Below, piece by piece: positions 1 to 13,606 of a stretch of DNA of 64,000 nt; the stretch's first letter is position 1, and each line of letters opens with the position of its first letter. This DNA comes from Plasmodium brasilianum (Eukaryota; Apicomplexa; Aconoidasida; Haemosporida; Plasmodiidae), in assembly GCF_023973825.1 (NCBI RefSeq), contig NC_090118.1:62001-126000 (forward strand), read 5' to 3'. Position numbers and translations under genes: made by a program. The notes under the pieces were generated by a model. It was not told the origin of the DNA and made no database searches. It worked only from the letters and a program-made list of their open reading frames with translations.

Positions 1-85
1 TTCTTTTAGATATATTAGAAAAGGATGGTTATTACCAATTATCTTACAAATGAAATAATTTAACTTTTTTTTTTTGAGAATTAAT

Positions 86-3000
86 ATGGATTTAAAAAGG
101 GTGAATGTTAACAACGGAATTTTTACGCGAACTAGAAAATCCTTTATTACTAAAAATAAGAACCATAATAATTGCTATCCAAATTATTTATGTAGAGCTG
201 AAAAAAAATATAAAAAAAAAAGTACTAAGAATGTTGTATCTTTTGGATTTATGAATGTATTCTTTTTATATCTATTATATCTTTTATTAGAAGTAAGATA
301 AAATACAAATTTAACATGAATATCAATTTCCCTTTTATTTCAAATTTTTATCTTTTTTTTCTATATTAAAATTAAACTGTGCATGACCCATACATCCTAT
401 ATTTACTTTTTAAATACTTTTTATAGAATGAATACACATTTGAAGACACAATAAAATCAGAATTCCAATTAAGTAATAGAATCTCAAGGAAATTAGGTTT
501 TTCTAAAACATTTTCTGAAAATGGTAAAAATAATAAATATTTACGGGAAAAAAACACATATGATAATTTAGATGATATAAAATATAATACACATAATAGT
601 AAAGTGAACCATTCCAATAATGTGTCCCAAGGTATGTTTCAACCTTCTGAAGTTTTGGACATAATTAAAAAGCAAGTTAAAGATAAAAATGAGAAAAAAG
701 CCATTCTTAAAAATGGAAGCATAAATAGCAATAAAAATAGTGATAAAAATAAGAACCTAAGTAGTGTTATATATATAAATACAGATACACATGAACAAGA
801 ACACAGAGATCAAAATATACATCAAAATAACTATCAAAATAAGAACCCAACTAATGTTATAAATACAAACATAAATGCACTTACACATGGGTATAAACAT
901 GGACCTCAAAATGTAAATCAAAATATAAACCCAAATAATGTTATATGTACAAATATAAATACAGTTACACAAGCTTATAAACATAGACCTCAAAATATAA
1001 ATCAAAATATAAACCCAAATAATGTTATAAATACAAATATAAATACAGTTACACAAGCTTATAAACATAGACCTCAAAATATACATCAAAATAACTATCA
1101 AAATAACTATCAAAATAACTATCAAAATAAGAACCCAAATAATGTTATAAATACAAATATAAATACAGTTACACAAGCTTATAAACATAGACCTCAAAAT
1201 ATAAATCAAAATGTAAATCAAAATAGCAATCAAAATATAAACCCAAATAATGTTATATATACAAACATAAATACAGTTACACAATCATATAAACAAGGAC
1301 CTCAAAATATAAATCAAAATGTTAATCAAAATAGCAATCAAAATAAGAACCAAAATAATGTTATAAATACAAATATAAATACAGCTACACAAGCATATAA
1401 ACAAGGACCTCAAAATATAAATCAAAATGTAAATCAAAATAGCAATCAAAATATAAACCCAAATAATGTTATAAATACAAATATAAATACAGTTACACAA
1501 GCTTATAAACATAGACCTCAAAATATAAATCAAAATATACATCAAAATAACTATCAAAATAAGAACCAAAATAATGTTATAAATACAAATATAAATACAG
1601 TTACACAAGCATATAAACAAGGACCTCAAAATATAAATCAAAATGTAAATCAAAATAAGAACCCAAATAATGTTATAAATACAAATATAAATACAGATAC
1701 ACAAGCACATAAACATAGACCTCAAAATATAAATCAAAATATAAATCAAAATGTAAATCAAAATAGCAATCAAAATAAGAACCAAAATAATGTTATAAAT
1801 ACAAATATAAATACAGTTACACAAGCATATAAACATAGACCTCAAAATATAAATCAAAATAACGATCAAAATAAAAACTCAAATAATGTTATAAATACAA
1901 ATATAAATAAAGATTCATATGTAGATCAACACTTAGACCAAAACATGAATCCAAATAGTGATATTACTACTGATACATATAAAGATATACATGGAGATGA
2001 ACATTTAGATCAAACTAATGATAAAAATATGGACCCACACAATGATACAAATACAAATAAGAATACAGTTACACAAGGAGATGAAAATTTAGAGAAAATT
2101 ATCGATAAAAATATGAACTCAAATAGTAATGTTATTACTGATACAAATAAAGATATCCATGGAGATGAACATTTAGATCAGAATTCCGATAAAGATATGG
2201 ACTCAAATAGTAATATAGATATAAACGAAAATACAGTTACACAAGGAGATGAACATTTAGATCAAAATTCCGATAAAGATAGGGACCCCAATAAAGATAT
2301 AAATACATGTGAAAATACAGTTACACTAGGAGATGAACGTTTAGATCAAACTAACGATAAAGATATGGACTCAAATAGTAATATAGATATAAACGAAAAT
2401 ACAGTTACACAAGGAGATGAACATTTAGATCAAACTAACGATAAAGATATGGACTCAAATAGTAATATAGATATAAACGAAAATACAGTTACACAAGGAG
2501 ATGAACATTTAGATCAAAATTCCGATAAAGATAGGGACCCCAATAAAGATATAAATACATGTGAAAATACAGTTACACTAGGAGATGAACATTTAGATCA
2601 AACTAACGATAAAGATATGGACTCAAATAGTAATATAGATATAAACGAAAATACAGTTACACAAGGAGATGAACATTTAGATCATAATTCCGATAAAGAT
2701 AGGGACCCCAATAAAGATATAAGTACATGTGAAAATACAGTTACACTAGGAGACGAACATTTAGATCAAAATAGAGATAAAGATATGGATCAAAACAGTG
2801 ATATAAATACAGATAAAAATAAAGATACACATGAACATGATCATGGAGATGAGCATGGAGATGAAAATGGAAATGAGCATGGAGATGAAAATGGAAATGA
2901 GCATGGAGATGAAAATGGAAATGAGCATGGAGATGAGCATGCAAATGAGCATGGAGATGAAATTGGAAATGAGCATGGAGATAAAAATGGAAATGAGCAT

Positions 3001-3780
3001 GGAGATGAAAATGGAAATGAGCATGGAGATGAGCATGCAAATGAGCATGCAAATGAGCATGCAAATGAGCATGGAGATGAGCATGCAAATGAGCATGGAG
3101 ATGAGCATGCAAATGAGCATGGAGATGAGCATGCAAATGAGCATGGAGATGAGCATGCAAATGAGCATGGAGATGAAAATGGAAATGAGCATGGAGATGA
3201 GAATGCAAATAATGATGGCGATGAGCACAAATATACTCATAGCACAGTACCTTCCAACACAAATATGGCTCCGTCTAGTGAAAAAGATGCAGTTATTACT
3301 GCTGATTTACAATATGACACTAATGCTACCGAAAGTCAAATAGGAGAAATGATTAATAATTTAGGTGATATAATAAGCTTTAATGATATGTTTGTTATAT
3401 TTAATCTAGTGAATAATAACGAAAAAAGAAAATATATCAATATGCAATTACTCATTGTCAAATATTGCGAAAAAGTAGCAAATACTTATGGGATACCACG
3501 TTATTATGCAGTTAAGCAGTGGAGCAAATCCTATCGCAGTATGTCACAGGAACTATTGAACAACGAACTAACGTCTTATAATAAATTATGCTATTTCCTT
3601 CAAATGGGAAATAGTTCTCATGTAGCATTTGTTGAATTTTTAAATGAACTAATAACATTATGGGGAAACTTTACAGAAGACATGAAAAAATACTGGATAA
3701 ATTATATAACCTTGAAGTTCAAAAAATTCAGTAAATCTAAAAAGTTCAAGAATCTGGGAATGTCAAAGAATAAGCTATAA
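86..3780 (+). CDS. PHIST/PRESAN-like exported protein with very long Asn/Asp/His repeat region
   Basis: Two exons, 86..292 and 427..3780, phase 0. The donor is GTAAGA at 293 and the acceptor TATAG at 422-426. The product is about 1,186 residues. Exon 1 (69 aa) ends in a recessed hydrophobic segment (FMNVFFLYLLYLLL), the usual PHIST entry signal. Exon 2 begins with a charged stretch containing RKLGF, which aligns in position with the PEXEL RNLSE of the PHIST gene at 13607-14931 but lacks the acidic fifth residue. Next come three repeat blocks: an Asn-rich block (about 780-1900, NTNINTVTQAYKHRPQNINQ-like), a block with DEHLDQ and NIDINENTVTQG units (about 1920-2790), and a hexapeptide block built on NEHGDE/GDEHAN (about 2840-3220). 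The last ~140 residues (about 3330-3777) are helical with conserved Trp (KQW, TLWGNF, KKYWINY) and match the PHIST/PRESAN domain. Known PHIST proteins act in the host red cell. Export is inferred. The start at 86 is the first ATG in the frame. Confidence 0.85.
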
Positions 3781-6187
3781 TTTCATAATATGAATAAATC
3801 TATATATAAACATATATGTATATATATCCTATTTTATTTTTCTTGAGGATAAGTTATTGTTATCTTTTCCATAAGATAATAATATTACGTCGAATATAAC
3901 ATTCATAAATTATATAACATATTTGTTATCAAATAAACAACATTTGTAACAACATAATTAAAAATTTGTTAGAAATAAATGTTTTAATCAATAATAGCTA
4001 GTTTTTATATATGTTCATTAAGTATCATTTACATAAATATAATTAAAAAAAAATATTCAAAGTCATATTGTTTATTTTTACTTGAATACAATAAAAAATG
4101 AAAATTGTAAAAATGTGTTTAATTTTGATATCATTATTTGTTTTTTGTTTCTTTTTTTTATTTTATATGTTTAACAAGAATATTAAAAATATTATATGTT
4201 TTAGTAAGTACATGTTTAGTCATATATATTTGTCAATTTTCCATTTTAAAATTTTCTAATGTATATTGTTTTTTTTTTTTTAGTTTCCATTAATACAATT
4301 AAATTGTATACTTATTAACCATAATAACTAATTTTATTAATTAATACATAAAAATTTTAACAAAAATATAATTATTTCTTAAGTTGTATGAAACGTAGAC
4401 AATATATACAGGCAGTTGTAATTAGTTATTTCATATAGAAAAAACTATAAAACAAAATATGTACCATTTACTCTTGCAACTACAGAAATTACTATTCTAT
4501 ATATATATGTATATCTATAACATATTCTGATAATTCATATAAATTATAATGATCCTTCTGTACTATATGATAATGCTAAATTACTTAACATGTATGTTCA
4601 TTCGAGGATTATAACATAAATGATAAATATATAATGTATATATAAAATATTTGCAAAAAGTAATATTCACATGCCTTTTTTTTTTTTTCTTAAATATCTA
4701 TTCCTATTATTACAGAAACATTATACTTAAAAATCTCCCAAAAACGAGAATGCATAACTGACGGTGCTAAAATATATGTTATGTAAAATTGTACCACTAT
4801 GCATTTTATTCAATTAAGTTTGAAAGTATTAATACATAACAATTAATGTTTTAAAATTCTATGCATAAATTTAAATTTGAAAATATATGAACATTAAATA
4901 AAAGGAAATTATACATAAATCATTTAAATTAATTTAAATTTTTATTTTTTATTATAATGATATAACAAAGATGATCTATGTACAGCATAAGGTTTGGTAC
5001 ACTATATTATGATCTACACAAATTTAAAGTATATACACCCATATGTATATACATATATATATATAGATATATAAGATAAGATAAATAATGTAAGTAATAA
5101 TCACTTCAATATGTATATTCTAAATTTAAAAATATGTTAGTTGTTATAGTTGTAAGGTTATCACTATTCTATATATGCTGTATACGAATGAATTATTTAA
5201 TATTTAATTATAATATAAAATAAGATGATATACAATTTTTATTTTTACTTTTATTCAAATTATAAGGTTCTTTCGTATGTTAGAAAGAGAATACAGAGAA
5301 AGTAAAAGATCTTATTGAATTCAAAATAATACCCTCTTTTTTTATTTTATTTGTAGAAAGCACATAATACATATTTAAAACAAAATAACATTTCCCTTAA
5401 ATTCTGAAATAATGAAATAAATACAACTAGGTAACGATTCTAAAATGAAACAATTATTTGTTTCAAGCCAAAAAGTTTAAATAAAATTATTAATTTGCTG
5501 TAGAATTTATTTATGGATGTTTATTTTTCGTAAATTAGTTTAACTACGCACATATGAAATTTTTTAAAAAAATAGAAAATTAAAATAAAATTTTTTTAAT
5601 TATGTGCATTTCATAAGACAAACATAAAAATATTAACTAAAAAAATATAAACAGAACATCAAAACATTTTATTTATTATGACAGCACGATAAAATTAATT
5701 CTGATGCAATACTTAAAATTTCAAATTGAAAAATTGAAGAAAGAAATATTTATAAATACATAAAATGCTTAAAATACCTTTTTTATATATTCGGTGCAAA
5801 AATATGTTAGTAAATTCAACGTGTTCATTTCAGTTTGTGCATTAATCGGTGTAGTATTTTAAGAAGCAGCATTTTTTATAATACTACTTCTAATTTCCTA
5901 AATGTAATTTTATTTTTTAGCACAAATAAAATTTTAATCTCAAAGGTTTGTTTATTCATGCAATTCATTCATTCTTATAAGTGTATTAACCTACACAACA
6001 TGAGATAAACAATGAAGCATACATTTTTTATGTTTAATAAATTAAAAATATTCCTAAGAATATGATGTATTTTTACACATATATATATGTATATGTCTAA
6101 AATTCCTGATAAAAAAAATAAACGTAATTAATAATCAGGTGAAAAGGCTACTATATTGTAATTATATTTAATTTTTTTAAAAAATTT
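3781..6187. other. AT-rich intergenic spacer
   Basis: About 2.4 kb between the PHIST-like gene and a converging minus-strand gene. It is nearly all A and T with many stops in every frame. The only gene-like structure I see is the short spliced frame at 4098-4318, listed separately. Confidence 0.6.
4098..4318 (+). CDS. possible spliced micro-gene encoding a ~55-aa hydrophobic peptide
   Basis: An ATG at 4098 opens a signal/TM-like frame (MKIVKMCLILISLFVF, then further Phe/Leu). It runs 106 nt to a consensus donor GTAAGT at 4204. A pyrimidine tract ending TTTTAG at 4283 gives an acceptor. Joining 4098..4203 to 4284..4318 keeps the frame and adds only about 11 codons before TAA. The layout (hydrophobic exon 1, good donor, poly-T acceptor) copies the exon 1/intron arrangement of subtelomeric exported genes, so this could be a truncated remnant of one. 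It is very short and unrecognised, so chance is a serious alternative. Confidence 0.22.
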
Positions 6188-6840
6188 CTAAAAATGTCCA
6201 ATATTTTCGTAATTTTCTTCATCTCTACATTTCCTAACAAGCTTGTACAGTAATCTATCTTCATGTGCTCCATCTATTTTATCCATATATGAATATAAAA
6301 TTAATTTAATTTTCTCGTGTTCATCATTAACGCCCTTTACATCTATTAAATTTTTTTTTAAATTACTATCTGGTAAAATATCATCCGTTAAATCATCATT
6401 TATTAAGTTATTTTTTATTGTTTCATTTTTTATTATGTCATCTTTTGAAACATCATCATCCAATGGATTAAATGGAGAATCTTCATATAGTGATATGTTG
6501 CTTCTTATATCAAATGTGTTACCCTTTTTATTCTTTATCATATAATTGCAATATATATAAGAATAATAAACAAATAAAAGGAAAAAATGTGTGTTAAAAA
6601 AATAATTATATATTTTCATTTTAATGAAATAATACATTAAAAAAGAGTATACATGTATATATATATATATATATGCGTAATAATGAAAATAGAAAATAAC
6701 ATAAATATTAAATACAGTTGTTGGCTTACATTATTAAAAAATCCTATTACCCATATTGATGAACAAAAAATAAAAATTTTATTCAACTTGAGCAAGATTT
6801 TCTTTTTTTCTTTTGTGGTATCTTTTTTTAATGATGTCAT
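6188..6840 (-). CDS. small two-exon secreted/exported-type protein, unknown function
   Basis: Exon 1 is 6840..6730 (37 codons) and exon 2 is 6532..6188, phase 0. The donor is GTAAGC (6729-6724) and the acceptor is the AG at 6534-6533 inside an ATAAAG context. The product is about 151 aa. Exon 1 has a Lys-rich N-terminus (MTSLKKDTTKEKKK) followed by a recessed hydrophobic segment (KIFIFCSSIWVIGFF). Exon 2 starts NKKGNTFDIRSNISLYED and is then acidic, Asp/Asn/Lys-rich, ending with a charged helical tail (RLLYKLVRKCRDEENYEN). This is the architecture of small exported Plasmodium proteins, but no canonical RxLxE/D/Q is present near the exon 2 start. I do not recognise the family. The open-frame start at 6843 is a GTG, so I use the ATG at 6840. 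Confidence 0.6.
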
Positions 6841-9800
6841 CACATTTGAAGTGTTATTTATGTTATTATCAAGTTAACTATTCACACTATGCGTAGTAAT
6901 TCTTTCTGTGTTATATTTTTTCATCCTTAATTTTTTTTTTCTTTTATTTAAAATAATTTCGAAAAAATCGAATTAAGCTTTAATTATTATTACATGTTTT
7001 TTTTTTCTATAAACAATATTGTTACAAAACTTATGAAAAAATAAACTCCATCAATTATTTATATTCCAAAATTTTAAGTTAGCAAATTTAACAAATGGAA
7101 AGGTGCAAACAAAAAAAAAAAAAAAAATTTTAATTCAATTAATATTATTTTGTTTTTTCAAAGAAAGCCAAAAATAATTTCAGAACAAATTACTTATTAA
7201 ATAGCTTTATGCGTATACTATATGTAAACTTAATTAAAAATGTGAATTAGTAATTTTTTTTGTTCATAACACATTAAAAAAAAAAGTCTTTTTTTTAATG
7301 AGAATATAGGATTATTTAAAAAATTAAAATAATAAAATATAATCTATGGCTTTTTAGTTTAAAGTATAAAATTTCTTGACGTTATTTAATTCATTACTGT
7401 TCTTAATTACAACTTATTTAAGATTAATAAATTGTTTAAAAATTGAATAAATTTTGAATTTATTAAAAAAGTAAAACTGTATAGTTGTGTACATTTTCAT
7501 TCCTGTATTATGTAAAGTTTAAAATATAAATTTAAGTTGCGAATCTATTTATAATAAACTTTATGCAATTAAATTAATTTTTTTATAAATACAATGTTTT
7601 TTAATAAATACTGTACTTTTTTTAAAATGATTATATTACAATATCAATACATACCATGCCTATACAAGCATATGTATATATATTATATATATATATATAT
7701 ATATAATGATATATAAAATCCAAATATATGCATCCCATAATATTATTAGCAAAATAAAAAAAAAAAAATTAGCACCTATTTTTAATAAAATATATTATTG
7801 TTATATTTTATACTATATTATAACATATTTTATTATGCTCTATTATATATGATTTTTTGAGGTTGAGCTATTTGATTGTTCTGTACTAATTTGGTATAAT
7901 GTGTAAACTACTAAAAAGAATGTACCCTCTTATATTTCCTATTAATAAGTCCATTAATATTTTTATGAACATTTAATTTTTTAAATAGTAATACAAAAAA
8001 TCTTTCCCATTTTGTATTTTCATTCCTACTTTTTAACATTTGCAGGTTCTTATATTTTTTTCAATTGTACAATAAAATATATTTTTCTAAATTATTTTTT
8101 ATTTGCAAAACACCCGTATTATACAAATCATGTGTATAAAAGGAAAACACACTTTTTTAATATACAATTCTTTAGAGGAAATAATAATCTTTTTTAATTT
8201 TTATAATTTTGTTTTTTTAATATATAGGCATTATAGCATTACTTCCTAACCATTTACTATTCTTTATTAATGGATTATTATAAGTTATGATTTATTAAAT
8301 AAAATTATTTATTCAATTGTATATATATATTATATTATTTTATCTTTTCTATATATTCATAATTAACACCCTCTGAGATACCATCATACATAATCATATA
8401 GTCCATAGGACTTCATATTAATATGCTTTTGTTGTGGCTTATATAACATTGTGTATATTAATATACATATATTCGTAATTGTGTATATCAAACTATGCAA
8501 GTATATCCAATACCGGAACATGTATTGCGTGATATTATTTTTTCAGTAATTTATAAGATAGCTAATGTGTTATCGCCTACAATTGTACATTTTAGTGCCC
8601 TTTTTTCCTAATATAATCGTTATATTTTCATAATTATAATTATCCTTTAAAATGGGAAATTTCTTTTTCATCATTTTTATGTAGCATATATTATTTACAT
8701 ATTCCTATGTATTTACATGAACTTAAATTTCGTTGTGTGCTTTCTTCTATGAATTATTCCTTTTTTTTGTTTTTTTTTTAAGACACAAAAGGATTAATTA
8801 CTATATAAAAAAATTTTTATTGATTTAAAAATTTTTATTCCAGTTACAAATAAGTATGGCAGTGTAAAAAACAAAAATGATAAAAATATATTTAAAATTT
8901 TCAGCATATCTTCTGTTAAAGACTATGCATACTTATATTTTACAATAAAATAAAAGGCTTATGTTTGATAATAAAAATATATTAATTAAATATAAATTTT
9001 CATTTAATTTTAAAGATCAAATATATTGGCAAATCATTATAAATAATTATTCCATAAAGAAAAATATAACTATGAATATCCTAATAACTTTAATGTCACA
9101 AACCATAAAAAGAGTGAATATAATTTTAAATGATATTTTTTGGAAGATTTTCTGGCTACATATAATATTCGCGTAGTACCTGTGTGCAGTTCCAAGTATA
9201 AAAAGCTATACATGTGAAGAAATATATACAAAGGAAAAATTACTTTATTATCTTTTATTAAATAATATATAATGTTAGTTATATGATATATTTTTATGTA
9301 TAACTTAAAATACAAAATGAACACATAAAATGAAAAGTTCAGGTAATGAGGGCTAGAACATAAAAGTAGCTATTACTTTGAAGTTTTAATAGTGTATATT
9401 AATTCATTGCATTTAAATCAATTAGTATTTCTGAAATGTTTGCATATAAGAGTATGTAATTACGCGTATACCGAAAATTAGTCCTTTTTAAACATAATGT
9501 GGTTCTTATAAAAATATGCACCGTTAACTTAAATGAGTATATAAGATACAAAAGATATACATACATACATACATGAACATATGAGTATGCTAAATGAGGT
9601 TGTGAAATTGTATAAAAGGCATATGCTTCATCTATTGCAAAAAAAGTCTGTAATGGCAAAATTTATAAAAATATTTATTTTATACGGTGTACCACCTCAG
9701 TACTAATATGATTAAATGGGTTTATGTTATTATATGGAATTATGTGACCTGTAATGATAAAATTTTAAAATGCCATATTATAAAGCATAATAATGTAGTG

Positions 9801-11303
9801 CAAAAACCTTTTTAATTTTTTCCTCTTGCTAAATAAAAAAATTTTATCATAAATTTGAATGTACGATCGTAAATTTGAAATATTAACAAAATAATATATG
9901 TAGCAAATAATAATCCCATAAGAATAAGATCCAGCAGATAGCAAATAAATAGCAAAAATTTATAATTAAAAATAAAAAATGGAGAATTATAGGAACAAAT
10001 ATAATCATTTTACTTATAAATTTTATCCACCTATATTTTTTCATATAACAATATTTCAGCCGATAATTTCTTTTTTTTTTTTTTTTTTCATACGTACCCT
10101 ATTGGTTCTACTACATTTTATGCTCGGTCTAAATCTATTTCATTTAACAAATTAAAAATTTTTTCAATATTTTTTAAGTGTTTGGAGAAACACTAGATTT
10201 TGTCTATTATGTTCACTTAAGGTTTATAATTTTTTGATTTAATATAATCCTAATATTTTTCATAATCATATCTATATAGTACCATTATTTCTTGATCCCC
10301 TTTCCACTAATAGTGTTGCATTAGGTGTGCCTTTTAACGCAAATATATTTGCATATTCATGACAAGAGTACCTATATATACACTATAAAGAACGTAAGGA
10401 AAAACAGTTTACCTTTCAAAAATTTAAGTTATATAGTAACATTTTATTATAAAAAAAAAGAGAAATAAAAGTAAAAAAAAATAAAATTAACCATAAACAT
10501 TTCCATTTTTTTAATATAATACACAACACATATTTATCTTACATCGCAAGAACAACAATGCTGTGCTGTAAAAAACTAAAAGGATATATATTAAAACTTT
10601 AACTAATAAAAAAAGATACATTTTTTTTATCACTAGGTAGGCATATCACTGAAATAATAACATTATTTATACTGTAACTTTAATCTGTAATTTAATTCTA
10701 AGGGATTTTATAAAGTGGCATGTATTATTTTCATAAAATTATAATTTTCCTTTATAAGAAATAATATTTTTAAAATTTAAATGTATAAAGAAAAGAAAAA
10801 TGCTATTAATACGTTAACCAGGAAAAAATTTACTAAAAAACTTTTTATAGAAACTCTTTTTATATGCACACAATATTTCCAATGTTATAAAACATAGAAA
10901 TATAATTAAAATTAAACAGATATATAAATTAGGCATTTATGACTTTTGTTAAAACAAAAAAATATTTTATAATTTATTTTGCTAATATAGATCAATTAGA
11001 ACTAATTTTCAATATTATATTAAAAAAAAGTAAAATAAATATAAAAACAGATTATTAAGGAAATGAAGTAAAATAAAACTCGGATAACACAAAATATGTT
11101 ATTAAAAAGGTACATAATCCTTTAATTATGTTGGTACATAATCTAGTGATCAAATTGCTATGTTATTAAAACTTATTCTTACAACTTATATATTAATTCC
11201 ACTAGTGATGTAAACAACTCAAGAAAAAAATAAATAGAACAAAAATGTTTTAATTTTAAATACATAAAATAAATAAAAACAAATACAAATATATGTACAT
11301 ACA

Positions 11304-11340
<37 letters not shown>

Positions 11341-13441
11341 TAACTTCCTCTTTTTACTAAAATGATACATAAAATTTAGGGATGCTCATAATCCATTAGG
11401 TAGCAATATTATTCTCTAATAAATATTATATAATTCATCCTATATTTCGGATGATTAATCAACATTATATTATTGAGTTAACCTTTTGAACAATAAACTC
11501 AAATAAGGAAAACTATATGGAAAGGGTTAACTATTTTAATAATCAATGATAAATTTTATATTTTTTTTCTTTAAAATAAATTATTGTAAACCTAAAAGTG
11601 GAGTTTACCAAAAAAAAGAGAAAATTAAAAAAATAAAAGCATAATAAATTAGTGACAAATATTTCTTTACTAATAACATAGAATATTAGGGAAACTCCAC
11701 TTTTTACAATAAAATGGAATATTATACATATATAAATAAGAGACATGTGAGCTAAAAATGATAAAATTAATGCAAAAAATCTCTTAGTAATAAGCACTAT
11801 ATTTATATATTAAAATGAGAACATTATGGAATTTGAACTACATATAACACCTGTAATAAAACCGTTTTTTTTCTTTTTCTATTTCCCATAGAATATACAG
11901 TTACATTAAAGTAATTCAAGTTTTTCATATATCACGAAAAAAGTTATTTTATGTAATATATATAAAAAATTAATTACTTCATCTAATATATATAGAATAA
12001 CGCATGACACACTTTTCATGTCCAATGAATGTAAATCTTATAGTCTTTTATTAAAAAAAAAAGGAATTAAATAAATAATATTGATTTAATTAAATTAGAA
12101 TATATGAAAATTAATAATAATATTAAAATATTTTTTTTCTTCCTTTTTTAAAATGTCAATTATAGTATCTACAATGTAGTTTTAAATATAAAACTCAACC
12201 CTATGCTATGATCAAATCAAAAAGTTTCCATTTTTTATACCTGTTCAGAACAATTCTATCTATACAGTAGTGTATAGTTCATAAAATTAGTTCAGTTAAA
12301 TAATAACTAAAAGTAAAATTCTCAGCTATTGCGTAGTATTTAACCTTTGGAAAATCCATAGTAAGAATAATCTAAACAGTTGATTTATTAAAATACAGTT
12401 ATTTATATTATATGTAAGAAATTTACGCATTCTTTTTCGTAATAATAAAATATTTATAAAACATTATTTTTTATTGGTTAATATTACTTTCTGATGGTTG
12501 TAATAGTATATTTGTTAATGTAGAAAAAAAAACAATTAATTCTTTTTTCATTGTAACATTTTATACTATTAAAATTGGGTTCTCACTTAATACAATATTT
12601 AATACCGTATCTATGTTTTTATTTCTTGCAAATATAACATTTTGATACTTCAAAATTCTAAAACATCAATGATGGAACTACTTTATTTACTATTTCAATT
12701 TTTATATTTTACATCAATAATTTGAATTAAATATGAGTTATTTCTTCATCGAACAGAGCAATTCTAGTTCAAATGAAAAAAAAAGTTTTTCACATAAATA
12801 TATTTTCTTTTGAATATTTTAAATTATAGAATGTACATGGTATTGTTGTGGGTACCATCAGATTAGTATATATAAGGTGAAAAAAATATAACATATATGT
12901 CATTAATTAAAAAGTTATAACTTATTTATGGAACTTTGTTTTATGTTTATATTTATATATATATATATATATATTTATTTATTTATTTATTTACATAACG
13001 TCAGTACCTCAATATTTTTAAGGGCATTAATTTTTAAACCAAAAGAAAATTTCGAATAAAAGTAACTTAAAATAATTTAAACAAATATAATCCATTTATT
13101 TAGTATAGCTTCAAAATTCAAATAATTTTTAATAAAATAATATAAAAGAAAATATATAACCCTGAAAAACATTCTGAATTTTCTAATTTATAAATAAAAT
13201 GTTACAAACGAAAAAATATGTGGAAGATTAAAAATTAAAGAATAATATTAAAAATGATCCATTTTCAAGAATTTGAATTTTGGCATTTTAATTCATTAAT
13301 CCAGGTATACATATTTCCTGAAAAGGAAAACGATTTTATTTTTAAAATTACCCAACTCGAAATTATTATTTTTTGAAAACTACATAACAACAATCAAAAA
13401 AAAATATATAGCCAAAATAAATCAGTATGACTTATATACTG

Positions 13442-13475
<34 letters not shown>

Positions 13476-13606
13476 TCTTATAAACGACCTTTTCACTGTT
13501 CAGTGTTTTATTTCATTTTATTACATTTTATTTTTTTAATTCATCAGAATATAAAAATTTCTGCATTTTTCTAAAGTTTACATTATTAAAAATAAATATT
13601 ACAATT
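6841..13606. other. long AT-rich spacer with microsatellites
   Basis: About 6.8 kb with no convincing coding region. Open frames near 8012, 8961, 9070, 9399, 11179 and 11543 are short, hydrophobic by composition (Phe/Ile/Tyr/Leu) and lack partner exons. (TA)n tracts occur near 7678-7706, 11305-11335, 12955-12975 (followed by TTTA units) and 13442-13474, with poly-A/T runs near 7110 and 10071. Confidence 0.6.

Noticed and set aside
757..1869. Long minus-strand open frames rich in Ile/Leu/Tyr/Cys
   Set aside because: They are the antisense of the Asn-rich repeats of the PHIST-like gene and mirror its repeat period.
9070..9659. Minus-strand open frames of 84-86 codons
   Set aside because: Hydrophobic AT-driven composition, no partner exons, and no recognisable signal or domain.
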